Shown here: piece by piece, positions 34,788 through 44,928 of the stretch
Position numbering within the stretch: the stretch's first letter is position 1
Layout of the letters: the number at the start of each line of letters is the position of its first letter
Assembly (NCBI RefSeq): GCF_018873765.1
Contig: NC_057923.1
Location: 22,291,913 to 22,355,912 of the forward strand
From: Telopea speciosissima
Lineage: Eukaryota; Streptophyta; Magnoliopsida; Proteales; Proteaceae
Length of the DNA stretch: 64,000 nucleotides
Reading direction: 5' to 3'
Position numbers and translations under genes: made by a program
The notes under the pieces: generated by a model
Database searches by the model: none
Seen by the model: only the letters and a program-made list of their open reading frames with translations
Told to the model about the DNA's origin: nothing

Positions 34788-37700
34788 TTTTTTCGTTTTT
34801 GTGAAAAGAAAAGAAAATTTACTAAAAGAAGATAGAAATATCAACACTGTCTTTGGTATACACAAAATCTTTACGGATTCTGTTAGCAAAAAGGGGTATT
34901 CTAGTTATCAAACGAGTTACAGAATTGTCATTAGGGACCAAAAAATTAAGACCAATTGGCAAAGTATTTATATGAAGAAGTGAAGGTAAAATAAACCATG
35001 GCCACGCCTTCTGAGCTGGAATAGGAAGAAAGGAAGAAAGGCTGGGATCACCTTGTCCGAACACCAAACCTCTTTCATGCTGAAATCCTTCTTAGATGCT
35101 TGCTCAAAGCCTTTGATTATAGATGTCACCTTCGGTTCCAAGTCATGGTAAGAAGTTAGACAAATTGATTTTGGCAGAGCAAGACGCCTTCCAAAAAGGA
35201 AAGCTAATTTTTGAAAACATTGGGGTGGCTTCAGAGTTAACCAACTTAATGCCTATGAAGTGCAGGGCAGGTGTTTTGGGGATGAAGTTCGATATTCAAA
35301 AAGCATTTGACACTCTTGAATGGAATTATCTATTTGATGTTCTTAGCGCTTTCGGCTTCTCGCAGTTATAGATTTCTTAGATGCATCAGATCCTTCTATC
35401 TACAAGGCTCTTGTTGTTGGTTAATGGAGGACCGGTTGGTTTTTTTGGGGTGGAAAGAGGTCTGTGACAAGTAGATCTGCTGTCCCCTCTTCTTTTTATC
35501 TTATCTGAGGAGGTCCTATGCAGAGGTCTCAGAGAGCTGCGAGAGAAGGGTTGGATCAATGCTTTACCAGGCCCATGACAGATGACTACCCCCTCCCATC
35601 TTCTTTATGCTGATGACTTATTTATTTTTATGAAGGCTGATTTAAAGGGGGTAAAGCGGGTAAAGCATTTCCTTGACGACTATGGATTGTTCTCTGGCCA
35701 AGTCATCAACCTTGCTGAGCAAGGTCTTCATGGGGCAAATCTCTATGATCAGGCAACAACGCCTGGCTTTGGAGTTGCAAATTCCAGCCTATGCATTCCC
35801 AACGAGATATTTGGGGGTTCAGATAATGAAAGGAAGGGTGAACCGAGACATGATTTCGCCCCTTGTTGATCAATTCAAGAATAAACTGGCTGCTTGGAAG
35901 GGTCACTTTCTTTCTATGGCAGGGCGAGTTGAGCTAGTCCGATCTATTCTGGGAAGTATTCTCATTCATAATTTCTCAGTTTATCTTTGGTCGGCTGCTA
36001 TAATCGAGGTAATGGAGCGATGGATGCGTAACTTCATCTGGTCCGGGGAGGCTGATAGTGATAAGTCCATCACTGTTAGATGAGATAGTCTTTGCAAGCC
36101 CAAAAATGAAGGTGGTCTCGGGGATCCGTTGTCTAAGAGGTTTAAATTTGGCGTTGCTTTTCAAATTGGCTTGGTCAATCAGGATAGATAATACGGTTTT
36201 TGCAGCTTTCATGCGTGGAAGATTTATTAAAGCCAATGGTTCTTTGAAAAAATCTTTAGGGTCATCAACGATTCTTCCTGGTCTTCGCAAGGTTTGGGAT
36301 TTTGTTTGCTCGACGGATCGATGGGTGGTTGGCAATGGATACTCCATCAAATTCTGGTATGATAAATGGTTAGGAGATCACAGTGTTGAGGATTTACTGC
36401 AGCCCTCCTAGATTCCTCGTTCCCTCTCTGCGCTGGTCTCGAATTTTGTGGAGGAGGGAAATTGGTTTTTTCCAGAGATATCGATTCCTGCTCTTCAAAA
36501 TATTTATTCTACCATTCGAGGCAGGGATATCTTAGTTTCTAGTAGGAGCGACTGCAGTGTCTGGGCTCACACAAAATCTGTAATCTTTTCGGTGGCATCG
36601 GCCTGGGCAACTTTGAGGGTCAAGGCTGCTCCCTCTGAGTGGGGTTGGGCGGTTTGGCAAAAATGTTTACAACCACGGGCATTTGTTTTTGGGTGATGCT
36701 TGGTTCATGGAGCTCTTCCAACCGATGATAAAGTGCGTCGCAGAGTTGTAGCTCTGGTATCTAGGTGTGAGCTTTGTGGTGATGATTGTGAATCGGGAAA
36801 CCATATTTTTATGGACTGTGCTTTCTCAAGCAGCATTTGGAGAGAAATCCTTTATTTCTTCAATGAGAGTTGGTGCGGTTTTCCTTCCATTGAGCTTTTA
36901 TTCTCATGGTGGCGAAGAAAATCAAAGGTCGTTCCTCTCCCCAAAATCTGGGAGTCTCTTCGTATTATTATCTGTCACCAGTTATGGTTGGAGCGAAACA
37001 GGCGGAGGTATGAAAACTTAAAAAGATCCCACTCTCAAGTGATAAACATGTGCTTCAGAGAGGTTTCAGATTGTGCCAGTATCGTAGGAGTGAAGGTTAC
37101 TTCAGTCCAAGATCTAATCCTTGCTAAGAAGTTTCGTGTTGCTATCACCAAATCGCCAGCAAATAATATAAAAGAAGTGAAGTGGATTCAACCACCTCGA
37201 GGGTGGTTGAAATTAAACATTGATGGTTCCTCGTTGGGAAATCCAAGGTCGGCAGGAGCAGGGGGGATTTTTCGGAATCACTTTGGCTCTCCTATTAGAT
37301 GTTTCGCTTCCTTCCAAGGGACTGGAACTAATTTCATGGCTGAGATGGCGGCTTTCTTGGAAGGTATTAATGAAGCTAGGAAGATGCGCATTTCCTAGCT
37401 TTGGATTGAAAGCGACTTTGCGGCTACGGTTACTACTATTCTATCTCGCAAGTTCCCTTGGAGTTTAATGTAGAGTTGGTGGTCAATCTCACCCTATCTT
37501 GATTCTATTACTTGGAGAATAACCCATTGTTACAGGGAAAGTTGGCAAATGCTTTAGCAAATCATGCTGCCGAAGGAAAATTTTCAAATGCTTGGCAAGA
37601 CTCTCCTTCTTTCACTTCTCAAGCTGTTTTGTGGGATGCCCTTGGTCGCCCTCACTACAGATTTACTTAATTCGCTATTTGTTTTTTTTTTTTTTTTCTT

Positions 37701-38022
37701 CCCAAGGCTTTGGGATTTATTCCATGTACGTGTTTTGTTTTCTCCTTTTTTTTTCCGGGTTCTAGCCTTTTGCTGATGGCATTGCCGAAGGTGATTGGCC
37801 GGTTCTCGGTAAGGGATTTTTGGTAGCTTTCCAGTCTTCATTTATGTAACACCAATATTTTATTCTCAATACATACTTTGCTGACCTTTAGCAAAAAAAA
37901 CAAGAAGTTAGACATCCTACAGCTATCAAAATGAGTTTCCCTTGTAACAAAATGCAAAAAGCCCAAGCAGAAGAATCTAAACCTGGTTTAAAGACTCCTG
38001 TGCAGAGCAATATAGGAAGAAA
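34788..38022 (+). mobile_element. L1-like LINE with RT, zf-RVT and RNase H, inserted in the array
   Basis: A 17-bp duplication GGTCATGTTTCTATTCT (34771-34787 and 38023-38039) bounds the insertion, and array sequence continues on each side. Reverse transcriptase motifs are visible: KFDIQKAFDTLEWNYL near 35290 (motif A) and LLYADDLFIFMKAD near 35600 (catalytic YADD). Next comes a zinc-binding RT C-terminal domain (CELCGDDCESGNHIFMDC near 36770), then RNase H (WLKLNIDGSSLGNPRSAGAG near 37205). The endonuclease is missing, stops and frameshifts occur, and a short A-run lies at 37893. The last 120 bp after that run and the first 320 bp are not recognisably LINE-coding; they could be transduced or inverted sequence. 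Confidence 0.88.
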
Positions 38023-38768
38023 GGTCATGTTTCTATTCTAGAAATGAATTTTTGTATTTTTTTTACAGGGCCAAATTTCTAGACAAAAAAAGGTGTTTGG
38101 TAACAATAGTAATTTCTAAAAACCAGGTAAGAAAAGAAATAGAAATGCGTTTGTTATGCATAATCCTTTTTGTTTCTAGAACTTCTATAAATTTTCAAAA
38201 ATACCATTAAAATTTGGTGGTGACGACAATGGCGGTGGTGGAAGTGGTGGTGGTGGCAGTGGTAGAGGTGGTGGTTGTAGCGGTGGAGGCGGTGGTGGTA
38301 GTGGCAGTGGTGGTGGCGGCAGTGGAGGTGGTGGTTGTGGCGGTGTTGGAGCTAGAGGTGGCAGTGAAGGAGGTGGTGGTGGTGGTGGTAAAGTAGTCCC
38401 CATTGGAACCCTTTTTCCTTAAAAAAAACAAAAAGTAACAGAAGGGTGAAACTTCATTAAAAATGCGGAAGGGGTTCATGTACTATCTTACATGACAATC
38501 AAACCATTCGTCAAATAGGCGGTGGTGTGTTTTAGTCAATTTGACCTCTAATTTGTTCCCATCCAATTTGTTGTGTCTGACCATGCATGTTGTACATCTA
38601 AACAAGAAAGTTTTGACCTCAAGGTATAATAAGGAGATATAATGCAAATCTCAATTTATGAGGAAATGTTACTTTTTTTTTTTTGGTAGAACGATGAAGC
38701 GTTACTTTTTTATTTTTTCGAGAGTACAATCAAGCGTTACTTGGTAGTTATGAAAATCAGTATCTAAC

Positions 38769-39299
38769 GCACCCAACGCAAATCAGTTGTATGCATAAGG
38801 ACTGAAGTCATCTTTTTGGCCTTAGTTTAGGTTTTAAAACCCAGAATCAGCCTACATTAATTCTGATTGGAATCAAACTACTATCGACTGAATTTTGGGA
38901 TTAGAATCAGGAAGAATAAAGAACGTTTTTTTACCGATGTCTAATTTTTGAGTTTAAACTTTTTTATTATTTTTTGTTATTTTATTGCTTGAAAGAGGTG
39001 ATAAAAATGAAAATCGAAGAGCATTCTTAATCGATTCTAGTATAGGTTGCAAAAATCAACATTAATGGGAATCGGGGCTGGCCTTTCCATTTTGAAGCAG
39101 TCGAATCGAATCCGATTTCTGAATCCATGCATTCGGGTTATGCATTGTGTAGCACTGAAGCTGTCAGCTATTCTTCCTAGGTTAGATCATAAATAAAGAA
39201 TAAGAAATAAAAGATAAGGTTGTACAAAGAATTATAATATGATGGATGAAGTGGATGGATGCATCTGTAGTAATGTATGATTGACGTAGTCTTTTAAAA
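38769..39299. other. Non-genic stretch
   Basis: The array stops at 'gtatctaacgcacccaacgc'. Beyond it are 'gaatcggaatcaa'-like words and AT-rich sequence with no recognised gene. Confidence 0.4.
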
Positions 39300-39890
39300 C
39301 TCAAAAGAAAATTTTAAATGATTGTTATATGATCGACAACGACAATGTCTAGAACTGAATATTGGATAGTGAATAAATAACATATAAAAAATTTTAGTAT
39401 AGTTAAAATGAGGATGTTGAGATGGATAAATAATGAAACTAGCAAAGATAAATAAGGAATTAATAAACTAGAGCTAATTATGGAATAGCCCCGTAAATAA
39501 TAAGTTGCTAGATAATCGTTTGATGTGGCATGCACATGTGCATTAGAAGCTTTTGAATGCTTTAATACATGTGTAATTTGAATCAGATTGAAGAAAGCTA
39601 AAAGTGCAAGAGTTACACATAAAATGAATCTATGAGAAGTGATGAAAAAAGATGTGCATAGTTGGATGATTTGATTTAGACTGAAGGAGCTGAAAGAGCA
39701 AGAGGTAAGCCTAAAATGGCTTAGGAGAGATGGTGAGAAGAGATATCCATAGCTTAGTAACATTGTTTTGAATACAGTTGATTGGAGAAAAAAAATCTTT
39801 GTAATTGATTTTATTTATCTGGGGTAAGGCTGAGTTGAGTTATACCCATCCCTATTTGTTGTAGAATCTCAATTCTTCGACAAGTCATAT
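39300..39890 (+). pseudogene. Strongly decayed LINE reverse transcriptase C-terminus
   Basis: Read with many stops, the plus strand gives a weak resemblance to the C-terminal part of a common plant LINE protein. Examples are a W-H-A-H-V-like word near 39527 and a stretch near 39690-39790 that ends in a V-D-W-R-K-K-like word. The opposite-strand 149-codon frame here is low complexity and probably not a gene. Assignment to a clade such as RTE is tentative. Confidence 0.4.
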
Positions 39891-39914
39891 CTTTCATTGA
39901 ATATTAAAATAAAG

Positions 39915-40076
39915 GTGTGATGTTCTCTGCACCGCAGTGCATGGGGGTGTAGGCTATGCCCAGACACATGGGGTGGGGCGGTTATTTCAGCCATTCAAGG
40001 GGGTAGGGTGGTCATTTCACCCACCCCCAATTGTCTGGGAGCAGCCTATGCCCCCAGTGCAGAGAACATTTTCTAT
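39915..40076. mobile_element. Mutator-like MITE with 9-bp duplication
   Basis: Inverted arms GATGTTCTCTGCAC.. and ..GTGCAGAGAACATT bracket a core with 'gggtagggtggtcatttc'. The 9-mer AAAATAAAG occurs on both sides (39906-39914 and 40077-40085), the duplication length of Mutator-like elements. There are no genes inside. Confidence 0.8.
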
Positions 40077-40324
40077 AAAATAAAGTATATAGGTCTCTTT
40101 GTAGACATCAATAAAATTAGAACATAAGTACAAATAATGCAAAGAGAACACGGAAGATGGAATGGAAACAAAACTTTTTGAGTAGGCACCCAACCCGTTT
40201 CATATTACACCCTTGCTCGTCCTGATTCCACGGTTATATGATTAGGCCATAAGATTGAAAGGTCCGTTCCATCATTTTGAACCACATCCATTTTTCTTAG
40301 CCGGATTTGGCTCTAAAATTCAGT

Positions 40325-41045
40325 TTATGTTCATTTGGTTGCAAGAGAAATTGAAGGGATGTGAAAGCGAAATTTTCAAACCTAAAAAAGAGAACTTTAT
40401 AATCGTTATACCACATGATTATATTTATATTTGGTTTTACTTTCCTTTGCATTCAAAAGCTTTGGATACTGTATATCCATACCTTGTGTTTATCATGTTA
40501 TCTATCTGTTTTATGTTTGACGTTGGGCGCACATGAATGAATAGCCTTCTTTCTACCAAAAAAAAAAAACTTTCAATTTTGAATTAAAATAAAAATTATT
40601 TAAAAAAAATATCATTGCTAAATATGGTAAGAAATTTAAGTAATTTAGACAATCATGTTGGTTTGAAAATTTTCACATCCCTTTAATTTCAATTCCTTTG
40701 CAACTAAATGGACCCTTTGGTATCATAGGCCTACGGAAGATTACAAAAGTATCCTTTTTCGGGTTAGAAAATGTTCACTTCTCTTCCTTTCAATTTCCTT
40801 TGCAACTAATGGAGCCTTTCGTATCATAGGCCCACGGAAGATTACAAAAGTTTCCTTTTTCGGGTTAGAAAATTTTCACTTCGCTTCCTTTCAATTTCCG
40901 TTGCAACCAAGCCAAGCCTTTAGAGTTTTAGGCTCACAAATGATTACAAAATTCCTTTTTTAGGTTTGAAAATTTTCACTTCCCTTCCATTCCCTTCAAT
41001 TTCCCTTGCAACCAAATGGAGCCTTTGAACTTATAGGCCCACTGA
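40325..41045. mobile_element. MITE with tandemly amplified right end
   Basis: The left end 'ttcatttggttgcaagagaa' (about 40333) is inverted relative to 'caactaaatgg' (40701). The same right-end module then repeats at 40803, 40904 and 41009 with a period of 101-105 bp. Each repeat carries 'gattacaaaa.t.cctttttc', 'gaaaattttcactt' and 'cctttcaatttcc'. The result is one left end and four right ends. Confidence 0.75.
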
Positions 41046-41187
41046 TCATCGTCCAGGATAAGAGGCCTAAAACATCGTGAAAGAGCAAACACACCTTAAT
41101 CCTCTACTGAATGTCAAGCAAGAATTCACTGGAGGGATCATGATCTACTTGTAGTTTCAATCGGGCTTCCAAGAAGAGATATTTGTG

Positions 41188-41323
41188 CAGTGTTTGGTAT
41201 GCATTCTTGGAATATATTTTAAGTCGGTTTTGCATTCTTGGATGATAAAAATAGTTGTTTTTATCACCTGAGAATGCGAAATCAATCTAGAATGCATTCC
41301 AAGAATGTACACCAAACACAGCT
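41188..41323. mobile_element. Fold-back MITE, near-complete hairpin
   Basis: 'gtgtttggtatgcattcttg' at the left and 'caagaatgtacaccaaacac' at the right are inverted copies. An inner stem 'gataaaaa..tttttatc' closes the fold. The roughly 136-nt sequence would form a long imperfect hairpin if transcribed. Confidence 0.8.
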
Positions 41324-41933
41324 TTAGAATGAAGTATAGACTTGACTGGCATTGAAATTGATCACTAAACCCTTGCCTTTTCCGCAGAAAATTATTGAAA
41401 CCTTCTACTCTTGAATCCAAGTTTAGGAATACATTCCATTGGCAAAAAGGTTAGGTGAGCTTCCTTCATCCGAAGGACTAGCTTGAAAGCCACAAAAGAC
41501 ACAAGCTCAGCTTTAGAGTGTGTTTGGTAACGTTTAGAACAGTGTTCTGAACAGTTTTTTTGTTCAAAAAGAATAAAAACACATGAAAAAGTGTTGGGTT
41601 TTACGATTCTTTTTTTTGTTATTTTAGAACGAACCGAAGGTCTCAAGCATCAAAAGAACGTTCCTTGCACGGAGGTCTTGAACACCAAAAGAACAAAGAA
41701 CGATCGATCACGCGGTTCACGAGCAAAACCCGTGAGCAAGCCTTGGAGACAAAAAAAACGAAGAGGCATATCTAGGTAAGGAGGAGCAGGCGAAACTTGC
41801 AGGTCGATCTCCTCTCTCTCTCTCTCTCTCAGTCTCTATCCCTCTCTCTGCTCTCTCTATCTCTCACTCTCTCTGTCTCGTTCTCTCTCTCTCTGTTTCT
41901 CTCTCTCGGTCGTTTGTTGGATCTGACTATGGG

Positions 41934-42400
41934 TTTTTCTCCTTTGTCTCAGGATTTGGAGTAACATCCCTAACATTTGAAGGTTTCTGCTACAGTGGTC
42001 CTCTCTAGCACGACCCTCTCCGCAACTGAAGTTGACAACAACGAAGGTGACTCTATCTATCTCTCTCTCTCTCCCTCTCTTTGTAATTAGGTCTTTGTTC
42101 TTCGTTTTTCTTTCCGATTTTTTCCTGTAATTAGGTCTTTGTTCTTTGTTTTTCTCTATGATTGCGATTTTTCTCCTTTGTCTAAGGATTTGGAGTAACA
42201 TCCCTAACATTTGAAGGTTTCTGCTACAGTGGTCCTCTCTAGCATGACCCTCTCTGCAACTGAAGTTGACAACAACGAAGGTGACTCTTTCTTTCTCTCT
42301 GTAATTAGGTCTTTGTTCTTCGTTTTACTTTCCGATTTTTTCCTGTAATTAGGTCTTTGTTCTTCGTTTTTCTCTGTGATTGCTGGCCCATTTTTTCCTG
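41934..42400 (+). repeat. Tandem duplication of about 230 bp
   Basis: 'tttttctcctttgtct' at 41934 recurs at 42168, and the following 'gatttggagtaacatccctaa' region through 'gacaacaacgaaggtgactc' is nearly identical. The downstream 'ctgtaattaggtctttgttc' word occurs four times in all. The flanking CT-rich tracts (41810-41910, 42050-42080) differ in length between copies. Confidence 0.85.
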
Positions 42401-42440
42401 AAATCTGTAATGTTTATCAGAAGTTTACTGGCCGATTGTT

Positions 42441-42740
42441 GTGAGATTTTCATCTTTGTCAACAGATCTGCTTACCGAACTTCTTCTCCATTTTTTTTAT
42501 TTATTTGATAGGTATTTCTTCACCATTTCCGTTCTGTGTACATATCCATCTATTGTTTTGATACCTAGAGATCCATTGCTCTTGGAGACACTAGCCCTGT
42601 TGGTTGCTGGGTTAGTTTGGGCTCTTATTATTCTGCCAAAGAGAAACATGAAGATTGATGGGTGGTTGGGAGCAGGGCATTTAGCAATATACTTGTTATC
42701 TATTTCTTTGAGAGTTATCCAATCCATTGGATCTACCTAG
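42441..42740 (+). pseudogene. C-terminal fragment resembling a cation/calcium exchanger (CCX)
   Basis: The open frame ends with PRDPLLLETLALLVAGLVWA, then LIILPKRNMKIDGWLGAGHL and two hydrophobic segments before a stop at 42738-42740. This pattern (P-x-D, a membrane helix ending in W, then LP-[KR]-R-x-M-x-x-D, then a last helix) resembles the extreme C-terminus of plant CCX exchangers of the CaCA superfamily. The conserved exchanger repeats are missing, and the upstream part of the frame is not CCX-like. It looks like a captured or retained 3' exon piece. The family call is from memory of the pattern. Confidence 0.5.
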
Positions 42741-43091
42741 TTTCATCATTTTGTACAGTGAACCATACGATATGTGAAATCAATGGATCAATTGTAGTTG
42801 ATAGCCTAGGATTGTGAACAATGTGATGATTGACAATGAGATCTACTTGTGGTTTCTCTGTCTTCAAATCAGTTTTTTTTTTTGCCTGTAGAAAGATGGT
42901 GTTAGCTGCTCTATTACCTTTGCTTGATTGATGCTCATCCAGAGCTGTAGTATTTTATTTTCTTGTTGAGCAGGACTCCTTTTCTAAGAGGTAAATTAAA
43001 AAAAAGTTTAGTTTCAGACTTTCATTACTGTGTGGGTTTTTTCAATCTTGAAAATAGTGAAAGCTAGTATTCTCTCTCTGTTTCAAACTTT

Positions 43092-43620
43092 CTATTCTCC
43101 CAGGATAGAAAGTGAAGAACTGCGTAGCCACTTCACCCATTGGTATATATAACCTCTTTCTGTGGTTGATCCATCCATATTGAATCCAGCATGTGGCAAA
43201 GACTGGATATCCTCACAGAATTCAACCACTGGACAGATATGGTAAAATAAGGAGGAAGATGACTTGGGTAGGATTTGGGCAGTAAACATGTCAAAATGAT
43301 GGGAGGGAGATGTTGAACTTTAAAGCAGTATGAGAATTCATCTGAGGTGTCAGTTTTGGTGATGGAGTCAGTGGCTTTTGATCCAAATTTTAACTTTTCT
43401 TCGGATAAATCAAACTTTGTGGATATGATAAGTTCACCAGGGGCATCAACATGTATATGGATCTGCGAAACATCAAACAAGTGTCAAATTGTTTTCTTTT
43501 TCACAAGCCTGACAGGGACTTCGTTGGTTAGTAGAAACCTGAAAAGATCGTAGGTCTCCAATTCTGCCCAGGATAAAGGCACTGTCTCCCCATATGGCCG
43601 CCATCGCCAGTAACTGCAGG
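43092..43620 (-). pseudogene. RWD-domain fragment of an RNF14/ARI-like E3 ligase gene, frameshifted
   Basis: Two exon-like pieces are visible on the minus strand. The first (about 43618-43539) reads QLLAMAAIWGDSAFILGRIG and continues to LRSFQ, ending at a GT donor. After 76 bp and an AG acceptor, the second (from 43462) reads [20 protein letters not shown], then [20 protein letters not shown] and later [10 protein letters not shown]. This is the order of an RWD domain as found at the N-terminus of plant RING-between-RING ligases of the RNF14 type. A two-base TA insertion near 43147 shifts the frame (VIYTNG instead of the expected VIYQWV). The RING domains are absent, so this is a non-functional fragment. 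Confidence 0.65.
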
Positions 43621-44240
43621 TCACAGCTTTAGACATGAGAACAAAACAGTAATGATTTATTTGCATGACCTAACCCAGTATGTAACTCAATAATAATTTA
43701 TGTACTTGATCAAACCCAATATGTAACTTAGTCTAAAACAGTAGCATGAATTCATCGAGTAAAACCAGATAACAAAAACACAAATTTAACAATTGTATAG
43801 TTTGATCCCATTTTAACCCAAGATGTAACTTAGTCTAAAACAGTAGCTTGAATTTATCCTACAACCTGACTTTTGCTGTCTCAATTCCTACATGGGAAGA
43901 GTATGGTTTGATCCCAATTGAACCCCAGCAGCTTGAGTTACGAAGACCTTGCACTGGGACCACAGCCCACAGTTTATGTGAACAATATAACCTGGCTGGT
44001 GCTTGTTGCAGATTTCACTTTTAGAAGGGGTATGGGATTCCAATTGTCTTTGGTTCATTCCTACTAATTGCCTTTTCTTTGAAAAACAAAAAATTTCTTT
44101 ACTTCTCATGTCCAAAATAGCCGAGTGCTTCAGTTAGTTAAGATCATTCAGTCTATGGAATCTCTTGGCTTTCTAGAATCCAAAAGAATGGAGAATATAA
44201 TTTGGTTTAATCTGTTGTGTTAATTCATTGATAACTTGAT

Positions 44241-44320
44241 GGGTTCTTAGCTCAAATTGGTAGAGCACTTGGAACATGCTCATGTTCCAAGAGGATGGTG
44301 GTTCGAGTCCACCAAGGCCC
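44241..44320 (+). tRNA. tRNA-like gene with enlarged anticodon arm
   Basis: It has an acceptor pair GGGTTCT/AAGGCCC (6 of 7 pairs, counting G-T), a D-arm with A box TAGCTCAAATTGG, and a T-arm GGTGG-TTCGAGT-CCACC with a perfect B box (GGTTCGAGTCC). The anticodon region is abnormal: CTTGGAACATG-CT-CATGTTCCAAG, an 11-bp perfect palindrome in place of a 5-bp stem plus 7-base loop. TCTTTATT follows, a weak Pol III terminator. It may be a tRNA pseudogene, a tRNA-derived element or a gene with a tiny intron. Amino-acid identity cannot be given. Confidence 0.55.
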
Positions 44321-44928
44321 TCTTTATTCAACCGTTCATAGCATAGTTAGTTATGCCACTAATTCACACAAGAACCCAATTTTAATGGCATCTTTGAAAT
44401 TTGACATCTTTTTATACTTACTTTGGTTATGTTAATGAGATATTTTAATTTTATGCTGGGTTGGTAAGAGAAAATGATTGTACAAGTTTTTTTTTGGTAT
44501 AATTGACAAAGAAATGACATTATTGTAATTAATATCAAATAAGAAAGAACAGATTTTACCAAACACCATTTTCGTTCTGAACAACGTTCTTGAGAATTTT
44601 ACCAAACGGTCATTTTCGATCTCAGAACGTCGTTCTAAACCAAGAACGTAAAAAAACGTTTCTAGGCAAGAACGAGCGTTCTTTGTTCAGACCATTACCA
44701 AACGCAGCCTTAGTATCCATTCCCATATTTCTCAGATACATATCTACCCGTTTCATGCTCATTTCCTTATAGCATCCATAATGCTATTCTGGATCTTAAT
44801 TAAATGTTAAGAACTGAATGAAGTTCATCACTTCCTCTTTTTTCAAATGGTTAACTTAAAAAATTAAATAATATTGAGGCCACCAATGGACGTTTGAGAA
44901 TAATTTGAACCACCAATAGAGCTTACAT

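Larger units (their letters stand above)
29170..38768 (+). repeat. Macrosatellite-like array, seven monomers with GGT tracts
   Basis: Seven diverged monomers follow one another in the same orientation. Their GGT/GGN tracts begin near 29209, 29936, 30655, 31452, 32055, 34255 and 38215. Uninterrupted spacing is 727, 719, 797 and about 603 bp. Each monomer has a conserved order: the GGN tract, 'aaagtagtccc.ttggaacc', a short A-run, 'aagtaa(c)gga(a)gagtaaaacttc', 'cagtggggtgttttag', 'gaccatgcatgg', 'ataataagaagata', two 'gaagcgttac' words, a 'tttggtaacgcaatag' segment and 'tttctagaac'. A solo LTR (32390-33739) and a LINE (34788-38022) interrupt it. Long frames across the tracts (poly-Val, poly-His, poly-Thr) are low-complexity artefacts. 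Confidence 0.9.
41516..44709. mobile_element. Candidate gene-capturing DNA transposon (PIF/Harbinger-type ends)
   Basis: The left end GAGTGTGTTTGGTAAC and the inverted right end GGCTGCGTTTGGTAAT are similar, and both are flanked by TTA (41513-41515 and 44710-44712), the duplication of PIF/Harbinger elements. Between them lie a CCX-like fragment, an RWD-domain fragment on the other strand, a 230-bp tandem duplication and a tRNA-like gene. No transposase is seen. A three-base duplication is weak evidence, and the two ends could be separate MITE remnants. Confidence 0.45.

Noticed and set aside
39314-39763. 149-codon minus-strand frame, hydrophobic and Ser/Leu-rich
   Set aside because: AT-rich chance frame opposite a decayed LINE remnant; no domain, start context or conserved pattern.
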